A stretch of DNA of 64,000 bases from Ciona intestinalis (taxonomy: Eukaryota > Chordata > Ascidiacea > Phlebobranchia > Cionidae), in assembly GCF_000224145.3 (NCBI RefSeq), contig NC_020174.2, positions 398,520 to 462,519 of the forward strand, written 5' to 3'. Position 1 is the stretch's first letter; each line of letters opens with the position of its first letter. This document shows positions 49,201-61,200 of the stretch, one piece after another. Under the pieces are notes generated by a model that worked only from the letters and a program-made list of their open reading frames with translations, did no database searches and had not been told where the DNA came from. A program made the translations under genes and the position numbers.

Positions 49201-52200
49201 CACTTATTTATTAAAGGTCCATGTGTTTAAATCATTAAATTTGCATTTACGTTAGTGGCACTAAGATGCCACGACACCTAAGGTGGCAATTGCCATAAGC
49301 TTTTGTGGACTTGTCGCGTACATAGCTCTCTGAAACATAGACATAATTATATATCGTCTGTAAATTTAAAAAATCAACAAGAATTGCTCAAATAAATTCC
49401 CAAGCTGTAAGGTAATGCATTAAACTCCTATGTGTATCTTCACATACCAGTATCTGGTATTTATTATTATAGGACTAGTTCCTCATGGAACAATATTTAA
49501 CCAGGTTATGGAGACTATTATTCCCAACAACAATATTATGACGATTATTACAGAAGAAGGGATTATCGTGCACATGATGAATATTATAGAAGGCAAAGGT
49601 ATTCCAACTTTCTTGGCTATTATCCGTGCATACATAGAAATAATGTAAACTTAAGCTTTTTAACAGGGGTGATATCATTTTTTTAAACACCTCAGTTTTA
49701 AGCTTAAAACAGTTTTTAGGTGGTTTGAAAGTGTGAAGAGCAGTTACTCTGTAATAAATATCATATTCTAATTATTGTTTACATTATTCTTGATACTTCA
49801 CTATTTTTCATATATAGTTTTACAAAGTGCAAACAAATTAATAACCTTGAATTGGTTTCATTAAAAGCCTTTAGTTTTATTTTAAAAACCTGGTTTATGT
49901 TAGATTTCATTTCCCCATTTTAAACTAACCTTTCTTTTCCACAAATTTCCAACCAAATCCTATTCCTAACAACACGTAACCCGGATACATGTTGTTTATT
50001 TTGTAGTTTATTGCTGTTGTTTTAGTCCCCACATCGCCTTTATATTTGTGTTATACGTACCTGTCTAGCTGTATACCTGGAAAAGCTGTCGGTTAATTTA
50101 GTATTACGTTGTACCGTAAAACAATTTTAAATGAATATCGCTAAAAAACAATTTTAGCAATAACTTGAATGTTGTAGACCTTGGGTTGGCGGGCACAGGT
50201 TGAGGTTTAATGCGTGTATTCTATGTACCTCCCCAGTAGCTTGTTTATGTTTTCATGAACAATATACACATTACTTTGACACAACTAATGTTTATAAGCG
50301 TGTCACAGAAATGCTAAATTGTAATTTAAGTATTGGGCATCGAACGTATAGTACGATGGGGGAAGATGGGACACATTTTTATTCTGTTTTGTTGTCCCGT
50401 TTGGTAGTAAACAAACAAATTTTAAATATTCATAAAACTATACCCTCAAGACTCCCATAGACTGTTATTAATTGTTTAAAACATGGTCAAGGTATTTAGA
50501 TATTAAGTGCTTAAGGTCTCCCGTCTTCCCCCACCCTACTATATATTTATTTCATGTCTTCATTCCTTTCTGCACAGCAGTGTTCAGTAAACATTATCAA
50601 TAATAATGGGGTAACACTGGCCTAAATCTAAAAGAAAATATCTCTTCTAAAATAGAATGAAAGAAACTGTTATTTTAACCATTAGTTCGGCGCCGTGGCA
50701 TAGCGCGCCTGCCTGTAACCCAGAGGTAATGGGTTCAAGGGTCATCCATGCTACCATTGTGGGCGTATGTGTCCTTGGGTAAGACACATAACGACAATTG
50801 CTCACTAATGTGTTGTCTAATGTGTCAGCCATACAAAAAAATAAAACAATCCCTCTAAAAATATTCAGCCACAAAGTAACAAGTAGGTTTCATTCATTCC
50901 ATCCCTAGTGGCCAGGGTTACTACCAGCAACCCCAGGATCGTTACGACCGAGGATATTATCACGATGAAGATGACAGGAGGAGTATTCATAGTGAACGAT
51001 CCGCACAATACGATGATAGGGGTTATAATGATCAGTATAATCAGAGGTGGGTATGTTTATGTGACAACTTGTGCTTGCCATGCTAGAAACTAAATATTTA
51101 TGTCAGTGACGTGGCGTTGCGTTATTAAGAAGCTTATTTGTGCTTGGTTATTTAGTATATTCTTGTTTTAAGGCTATTTTTACTTAAATAGAATAACTGA
51201 CCAGGTTATATTTACCTTCAAATCATATAAACTTTAAGCATTGTTTTTTTCAATTTAAACCAAACTGCAAAGTCGGTGGCATACAAACGCTCAGAAAACT
51301 TAACCCTTTTTAAGTAGGGTAATGGACCAACTTTGGTCTAAACCCCAGGCCCATGCTGTGCCTCACTGTAGGACCTCACCCATATAGAATAGAATGTGCA
51401 TATACAATGTTAGGGTAATGGGCCAACTCTGGTTTAACCCATACTAACCGCCCATCCACAGTTACGCATACGAGCAGCAATATTATGGTGACCAAACAAT
51501 GAATGAATCAACTTATACAAACACCTACAATGAGGTTACTTACGAGAAGTACCAGGTGTGTTCATATAATATTAACAGTGGTTTGTAACCTGTATATAAT
51601 AAAACATATGAAGTAAACAGCCTATAAGCTGCTTATTTTAGGGCCCTGAACAGACCTTTGCTCATGGTCTTGTTTTGTTTTACTTTTATCCACTTTAAAA
51701 TAAGCACATAGTGATAAGTGTATATTTTTATGTAGATATAAAAACGTCGATTTTTGGATAAGTTTAATAAAAACATTACAACCATTTTTAAAGTTTCAGT
51801 TTTATTTAATTTTATCATAAGTTAAACAGTTTTATTTTAATTTTAAATGTTTTTGTTTAAAAGTTTATTTTTCTTGTAGAATTTTAAGGATTAATTGAAA
51901 TTTAATAATTCATTTTTTAAATAGTTTAAAGCATTATTTCAGGATAATCTTTTTCTTCTATAGCCGTCCCAGCACGTCAAACCCCAGCAAAGTTCGGCAG
52001 CGCACACCCAGTGGTTCGGTTTGGTGCAGGAGGTCATCTTATACATGTGTTACCTCATCTACCAAGTGAAAACCAACCAGCCACTGTGGAGATACATTCT
52101 GTTGAGGTCTGTATTATAAGTTGGTTCTCTATAAATCTACAACAAGGGTCNNNNNNNNNNNNNNNNNNNNNNNNNNNNNNNNNNNNNNNNNNNNNNNNNN

Positions 52201-55200
52201 NNNNNNNNNNNNNNNNNNNNNNNNNNNNNNNNNNNNNNNNNNNNNNNNNNNNNNNNNNNNNNNNNNNNNNNNNNNAATACTTTAAAACACTTTGTATCAG
52301 TGTACATAGTTCTTAAAACTGTGTCCCCAAGCATGCTGCATAGGCTCCCCATTTTACTACAGTTTACCTTTCTATCAGAGTGTTTTAAACTATGTGGCCA
52401 TACTTCCACTAATTAACAACACTTTATAAAATTGTTAAGTAAAAAGATAACATTATAAAGTTTATGTGTGTCTTGTTCAGTGGTACGGAACAATATTTAA
52501 CACTAACTTATTTAACCCCATATTATCCACAGTCAGTCCTTGGCACGGACATAGCTGAGTTGTTAATGAAGGAACATAGCGGTGACTTTCAGTTGATGGG
52601 GTCGCCTGATGCTGAACGTAAACCTCTTGATAATGGTGGGTCTATGGGCTTGGATAGCAAAAACAATATATATTTTTTATATAATATATTTATATATTAT
52701 TTTTATTTGGTGGCGACCGTTGCTACCCAATATATTTGAGTTTTTTATAGAAATATTATACAAAGGTGCATCTGAAGAATTGCTGATAAATGATGAATCA
52801 GCATCATCTAATCGATTCAGAGAATTGCTTTTGTATGGGAGGAAAAAGGTGATTGTGATGTCATAATGTTTATTAATGTTTAAAGAAATTTACATTCTTT
52901 CAACCCAGTGGTTATTAATTAGTTGTCCAAATTATCAGCCATACAAAAAATGATCACCCACAAAGTTACATACGTGGTAACTTGTAAGCGCGGACTAGGT
53001 GTATGAAACAATATACCCTTGTTTTTACTTTTAAAGTTATCGCAAATAAATACCCTTTAAGTCATAAATATATTTAGGGTTGTAGTAAATGTACAACTCT
53101 TCCATAATATCCCATGATCATCTGTATGCTGAATGAATGAATGTAACTTACTTTATTCTCGAGTGGCCGGAAAAACTACAGTCGTTATAACATGGGTGTT
53201 GTGTTGGTGCACCTCGTGTTCGCTTATGAATTACCATGTATATCTTACTTTCTGGATGATTATTTTAGGGGATTTTTTCATTTTTTATGTGTGGCTGATA
53301 ATTTGGACAACCCATTAGTGACCACTAGGAGCAATTTACTGTGCTATGAAACTTCACCCATATAATAGCACGCCATATATACCTCCCACCAACAGGATGC
53401 ATTAGAATGGGCAATGAAGACTCACTTATGGGGCCACGCATTGTTACTTGCAAGCAAAACAGACGCACGGACGCATGCAAATGTAATGCTTAGATTCGCA
53501 AACTCTCTTTCAATAAACGACCCTCTACAAACGTTATACCAACTCATGTCAGGGAGACAACCTGCTGCTGCTACTGTAAGTCATAACTTACTTACCTTGT
53601 ATTTGAACTCAGTACCCCTGGTTACTGACTGCAGTTAAACAATTGACATAATAAATTTTGAAATAATATGTTTAATAATATCTCTCAATAATTTGATTGG
53701 GTGTTTTACTATATCCGAAAGTTTTACTTTTTAATTTCTATTTTTATTTCATGTATTGTTTTATTAACCAACAAAGTTCTCCAATTATTTCATTATCAAT
53801 ATACCACCTAACTTATTTCATTTTATATTATTTCTATATTATTCCAGTGTGTATCGGATGAGGGCTGGGGTGATTGGCGCCCTCACCTGGCCATGATATT
53901 ATCCAACGCTACGTCGAATATTTCACTTGACACCAAGGTCGTCATGGTGATGGGAGATTCGCTTATCGCTAACGGGCTTCTTACTGCTGCTCACTTCTGC
54001 TACCTAATGGCATCGACACCCATCGGATATTACACGCGACGATCAAGCAAACTCGTTCTTCTGGGAGCCAATCACACGTCAGTATTCAACCAAATGAATA
54101 AAAATATTTAATTTTTTGCTTAGGTTATTTTTTGATATAATATTAGCTTTTTCATTAAAAAGTAAGAATTTATTGGTGTTAAAAATAATCTGATTGAATG
54201 AATGTAACTTACTTATCTTTGCATGGCAAGGAAAACTTGTGCTGCTGGGAGCCAATCACATATCAGTATTTGCCTATGTTATTAAAAATCTATAAATGTG
54301 TGAACCATTTTTAAAATTGTAAGAAATACTTTTTATTTTAAACTCCGGTCTCCTAAAAGTCTGGCAACATGCAGAAACAACATTAGTTTTATATAAATCT
54401 AGGGTAATTTTAATGCAGAAAGATGAGTTTTGCAAAATACTTCCATTTTTCCTGCTAACACTAACTTTAACTATTTCACCCCCAATTGTTTGTGACGGCA
54501 GAAACCAGCTTTTAAACAACTTAATTCTTCCCACAGTCTTCCATTCAAATACTTTGTGCGAAACGATTCAATCCAACGAACCGAAGCTTACGAATACGCG
54601 ATATCATTAAGTTCCAACCATGAGCGAAGTAAAACACCATTATTACCATCCTTCCAGTTGTACAAGTTCATATACGCTTGTAGATTGATGGAGCATGGGA
54701 TGGTAGCTCAGGTGAATATGTTATATGTGTTCTATATTACGGGTGGGCAAAATGTATTTGGTATGTTTACTAAGGTAAAAAAGGGAAAATGTATAGAACA
54801 GAATCTCTATTATTGATTGTGTATAAACTGTCTCAGTGGGGTCTAGATGGTAGCACCCTGGGTGTTGGGGTAATAGACCTACATCCCAGGCCTCAGGTGA
54901 GCCTCACTTAAGACCTCACCCTTATAGAACAGAATCTCTATTATTGAGTGTCTATAAACTGCCTCAGTGGGTCTAGATCAGTGGTTCCCAAAGTTTTTTT
55001 AGCGCGACCCAAATCAGAGTTTTATAAACATCTCACGACCCATAGATAATCCTTTAGCTGGTGGCCACCCAAAATTTTGGGTTCAAAATGTTCAAATTAA
55101 CTTTGAAAATGCGCGATAAACATGCTGCGGCAGCGTAATTCGCTTGACTTGCGTATAAGGTTAACGATTTATTACGTCACAATAGTATTATGTTCTGTCA

Positions 55201-58200
55201 CAATAGTGATGTATTACGTAAGTTAAGGGACGTTATAGACTTGTTTTCGTACTGTTTTATGGCAGTAAAAACCTTAAACCCCTAATTCCCAGCCAANNNN
55301 NNNNNNNNNNNNNNNNNNNNNNNNNNNNNNNNNNNNNNNNNNNNNNNNNNNNNNNNNNNNNNNNNNNNNNNNNNNNNNNNNNNNNNNNNNNNNNNNNNNN
55401 NNNNNNNNNNNNNNNNNNNNNNNNNNNNNNNNNNNNNNNNNNNNNNNNNNNNNNNNNNNNNNNNNNNNNNNNNNNNNNNNNNNNNNNNNNNNNNNNNNNN
55501 NNNNNNNNNNNNNNNNNNNNNNNNNNNNNNNNNNNNNNNNNNNNNNNNNNNNNNNNNNNNNNNNNNNNNNNNNNNNNNNNNNNNNNNNNNNNNNNNNNNN
55601 NNNNNNNNNNNNNNNNNNNNNNNNNNNNNNNNNNNNNNNNNNNNNNNNNNNNNNNNNNNNNNNNNNNNNNNNNNNNNNNNNNNNNNNNNNNNNNNNNNNN
55701 NNNNNNNNNNNNNNNNNNNNNNNNNNNNNNNNNNNNNNNNNNNNNNNNNNNNNNNNNNNNNNNNNNNNNNNNNNNNNNNNNNNNNNNNNNNNNNNNNNNN
55801 NNNNNNNNNNNNNNNNNNNNNNNNNNNNNNNNNNNNNNNNNNNNNNNNNNNNNNNNNNNNNNNNNNNNNNNNNNNNNNNNNNNNNNNNNNNNNNNNNNNN
55901 NNNNNNNNNNNNNNNNNNNNNNNNNNNNNNNNNNNNNNNNNNNNNNNNNNNNNNNNNNNNNNNNNNNNNNAAGGCTAAAATACGATGCATGTGCCTCTTT
56001 AACATTCAAGCCTGCTTTAAACCTCCTACATGCCTAATGATTTACGTGTCAATCCCTATTATGACGCAAATATTCGACGTGTGAATTGCTATTATGTCGT
56101 AATTAATTGCCAGGTTAAACAATCGCTATTATGATGCAATGAATCCACGTGTGAATGCCTACTATTTCGTAACAAACAGCCCACCTGGCTAAGAAAAACA
56201 TGGTAAATATAAGGCTGAACTACAGCGCAAACCTAACCCGAACGCTTAAAAAGAAAAAAACTCGTTTTAATAAATTTGAATCATCACCTTGGCGCGACCC
56301 ATTCTACAACCCTGTGCGACCCATGTTTGGGTCGCGACCCATACTTTGGGAACCGCTGGTCTAGATGGTGGCACCCTGGGTGTTGGGGTAATAAATCTAC
56401 ATCCTAGGTCTCAGGTGTGCCTCACTGAAGACCTCACCCTTATAGAATAGAATCTCTATTATTGAGTGTGTATAAACTGCCTCAGTGGGGCCCGGATGGT
56501 AGCACCCCAACAGCATCACAAATACTGTGGAATTAATGGGCCAAATCCTAGGTTCTCACAAAGACCTTACCAATATAGAATAGAACAAACAACAATTCTT
56601 ACTTCTCAGGCGTTCCATTACTGCGAGAATCTTGCGAAAGTAATTTGTCGTTCTCCCACCTCGTACTCCGTAACCTTGGTAACACAACTGTCGCGCATCG
56701 TTGATTACATGCGTTTCCATGACGCCAGGATGCAAGCAGGTGTGACGCTCGACGGTGACCTCCAATGGATAAATGTGTTAAACAATATGGCAGATCGGAT
56801 GATGGTATGTTGGTATTGTGATGTCATATATATTGATTGTTGCTTACCTTTTGTTCGAATAATGGTTGTTGGCGAAAATATATCTTTCGTAAACTATTAG
56901 GTAGACTTGATTTTTGTTTTGTTTATTAAAAAAACAGTATGTGTTGTATATAAGTATGTGTGTGTGTGTGTCTTGTCTGCGCTGCTGTATTCTTATTCTG
57001 CTGGACCTATTGTTGCCAGCTATTTTAAGTCAGTCACTACTATAGTGCATTTTGCATGCTACAACAACCAATACCTTGTTGGACTTTTAATTAATATTAA
57101 TGGCACCGTTATAACAACAGTGTGAATACAGGGCTCTTTTACCGAGGCAACAACCTGTCTAGTTATAGTTTCGCAATATTACAAGTAGATAACCACCTAT
57201 ACCCCCTTTATATACAGACTGGTTCAATCCTCCCGACCACTTCACCATCCATAGCTCCTTCAACCATCGATTCCGACAGCGCATCCAGTACTAGAAGTCC
57301 AACACCTAATGAGGTGTGTCTTATGTTACCTATATATACTGAAGTAAAAATACAAGGCCCATGTTATAACGACTATGTTCTGTTTCACACACCTCAATGG
57401 AGTCACAAAATTACTGCGGGTCTCAGTCGTCCCCACATGACTTGCCTGTGTTAAAACGAGCACACGCAGTGTTATACATGTTGTGTGCGGAACGTATGTT
57501 ATATTGTTTTGTATGTGGGGGTAAATACGACCGCCCACTAACTTTGGGGATGATTGTTTTTTTTTTTTGAACTGAAAAGTTAGATTACCCATTAGTTACA
57601 TTAAAAGAGAATGAATGTAACTTACTTTATCTTTGCGTGGCCGGAAAACGACAGTCGTTATCACACAGTTTAACACCTCGTGCCAGCTTAAGAGTTACCA
57701 TGTATGTTACTTTGTGGGTGATTGTTTTTTTGGGATTTTTTATTTATGGCTGATAATTTAGACAACCCATTAGTGACCACTGGCTTGGAGCAATTACAAA
57801 GGTAGCAGTGCCGAGCCTTAAACCCATTACCTCTGGGTTACAGGCAGGGGCGCTAACAACTATGCCACAGTGCCGGACATTATATAGAGATTTACTAAAA
57901 TAAGTTTATTATTAAAGTTGTTTATAAACAAAATATAATTTATGATTACCAGTAACCCCCTTTTTATTACAGTACGAGCATAACCCCCCTGTCACCCACA
58001 CCCCCCAACTTTACCAAACCAACCCCCCACCCTCAAGTAAGTTTGTTCATAAAGGTTTCTTAACCAGTGTCAGTATTACAACAATCGCACAATATGCATG
58101 GAAATATTATTTACAGCGTTGTTTTCTTTACTTGATTGCGACTGTGCTTCTTACTAAAAGTAAACCAATATTGTGCGGTATTTAAAAGTAAAACCGTGTT

Positions 58201-61200
58201 ATATGATGTAACAAGCCCTATTGTAGAGCACATGCGAATCAATAAAACTATTGTAAGAACTTGTGCGGTATTTGAAAGTAAAACCGTGATTTCTGCTTAT
58301 GTCCTTATTTGTTTACAAAGCAGATTACTGTAAAGTAGTGAATAAAGTCCCCATGTTGGTTTAACCTTTAAAAAGAATTAATATTTATGAACAAACATAT
58401 ATTGCATAAAATTGTAAAACCATTTTTTTAATAAATGTAATTATGTGAATACTAGAAGTCTAGAATACCATTATGACATCACTATCATGTTTGTTTGTTC
58501 CACAATAGGTGGTTACCAACATCAAGGAGTTGAAAATCAAGTTCCGTTCCAGGTTCGTACTTGTTCTGCTTTTCCTACCAGGAATAATATAAAACATATC
58601 TTCAATATATATATAAATTTGCTTCTTGGACAAAAACGTTCATTTTTTCTGTTAAGATTTCGGTTTTTAAATGGGTAAATAAAAAACAAAGTAGCACTGT
58701 ATTGCCACGAACACCACTGCTTGTACATCCCTATTGTTTCTTCACTTGTTTGTATAGACACCTAACAACAGGGTAAAATCTGGGGTGACGTTGTTAAAAG
58801 ACAGTTACACTCATAGTTGTCAAACATAGGGAACCTCATTGGTTAATGTAGTGAATGCAATATACTTTGGCTCTGCTTGTTTGTATATACACCTAACAGC
58901 AGGGTAAAATCTGGGGTGACATTGTTGAAATACAGTTATATTCATAGTTGTCAAACATAGGGAACCTCATTGATTACTGTGATGAATGCAATATACTTTG
59001 GCTCTGCTTGTTTGTATAGACACCTAACAGTAGGGTAAAATCTGTTGTTCAATTAAGACTGGGGTGCTAAAACATATGATGCTTTATGCACCTCCAGTGT
59101 TATGCCTGCTCTGTTGACACCCATATTATATTTTACTTTACAACGAACACATTTCAATAGATCGGGGACAGTATGTTGTATCAATCAAACCCGTTGAACC
59201 AGAATTTTAACAACCATCAACAAAATCAACAACAGCTGTCTGGCCCACCACAAATGGATTATCAACAAATCAGTGGTGATCAACAACAAAATCAACAATA
59301 TCAACAAAATCAACAATTTCAACAAAATCAACCAAACCAACAATTTCAACAAAATCAACAATTTCAACAAAACCAACAGTTCCAGCCACAAAACGCAGAC
59401 CATGGCCAATATTATGCTGACAATCAACAAAATCAACACGAACCTCCACAATTTCAACCAAACCCAGTCGAACAACATCAGTTTCAACCCCCTGCTCAAC
59501 CAAAATCAAAACCAGATTTCTATGATCAAGTTGCTCCACAAGTAAGATCATACGTTTGTATTTGTGGGTAAATAAGGTATATATGGGTTATGACGTACAA
59601 TATACAAATGTTGGTGCTTTTTTCTCTTTGTTTGTAAGCTGTGGTGTATGATGGTAGCTGCCTAGTTAGTTGGTTGTGGTTTAATTAAGATTGTGCTTTA
59701 CCTTTTTTAATTTTTTAAATTAATAAATCTAATATTGGAACATTTTTTTTGTTTTTAATTAATTAATTAATTATTACTTTTAGACATTAAAAAAGTTTTA
59801 ATTATTGAGTAATAAAACTTTTAGGTAAAAATATTTTGATTAATTTATTTTTTCAAAGATGTTTTAATTAATAACTTGGATTTTTTTCAAATTTTTAACA
59901 AAACCTTCACTTTTCCAGCACTCAAGAATCCGCACGACGTCTCAAACCTCGAACCAATCACACGCGAGTATTCCTCGTTCAGTGCGGAGGTCGCGAACCA
60001 CGTCGGAGAACTCGCATCGGAGTCGATCACGAAGCACGAGCAACGAGAGTGAAAAGAGGAGGAGGAAGGAGAAGAAAGAGGAGGAGGGAGAAATGGTGAG
60101 TGGCTGATGTGTAATCAAAAACACTAGTTTTATAGATTGGAAAAAATAAACGATAAGAGCGGACAGTGAATAAAGGAGTAAAACACAACACCACTGTAGT
60201 TATATACAATGGTATGCGTATTATAAAGGTGTTGATTACTCATTCCTACTGTTAAGATGTATCCACTTAATATTATCCACCGTTGACCCATTACCCGTCT
60301 TAATACGGTTATTGGTTGGTTAGGTGTTTTGTTTTGTAGCAGCAATCAGGCATTGTAATGTCTTTTTTTCTTTTTACACTGATGGTTTGGGGGGATCTTT
60401 TTACACTGATGGTTTGTTTAGTTAGTTGGATAGGTTTGGGAGTACGGTATCTCACAATATACGTCTTGTATTCTGTTGTCACTATTTTGTTAAGTATTGG
60501 TAGTTGTGTGCAAAATTAAAAATATATTTATTTTTTTCTAAGGAGTTTGCAATGTTTTTGCATTTTTACATATTTTCCTGGCTGTGCCACTGAATCATTA
60601 TAAAGAATCTGCATAAAGTACTTGTGTAATGTTGTTATCTTCTCCCCAGGGCAATAAGAAAGGCTGGTTCTTCAACTGGTTTTCCAGCGGAGCAAAAAAG
60701 AAGAAAAACCAAGTTTATTTACCAGATGATAGTAAGAAGGATGTAAGTGTGTCATTCATCATGTTTATCGTTTATTGGGGATTTGCTTTTATATAGAAAG
60801 TGTGAAATATTCTAAACCACGAAACCAGATATTTTAGTGAAAAAAATAATTTTTAAGTGGTTTGAGTTAAACTGTCATTGAATTGTTTCAAAACTTTTAA
60901 GAAATGTTAAAAAGTGTTTTTTATCAAGCTAGAATCAGGTGATGAAACAAAACACACTTGGATAAATAAGTTACATTTATTCATACTGGCTACAAATACA
61001 CCCTGTGTGTCTTATATACCAACCTGTTTTCTTATAAACTTAATATTAATTCCTTATTTCATTCCTCACCTATCTGGATAAATAAGTTACATTTATTCAT
61101 ACTGGCTACAAATACACTCTGTATGTCTTATATACCAACCTTTTTTTCTTATAAACTTAATATTTATTCCTTATGTCATTCCTCACCTATCCACCCTTTG

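Noticed and set aside
50690..50765. Possible tRNA gene
   Set aside because: A- and B-box-like words are present, but the sequence does not close into a cloverleaf and continues into the SINE body repeated elsewhere.
59185..59499. Leucine-rich minus-strand frames opposite the Q/N exon, and similar frames at 46486-46692 and 63257-63523
   Set aside because: They are complements of CAA/AAT- or CCA-rich SEC16 coding repeats, which automatically read as leucine- or tryptophan-rich frames.
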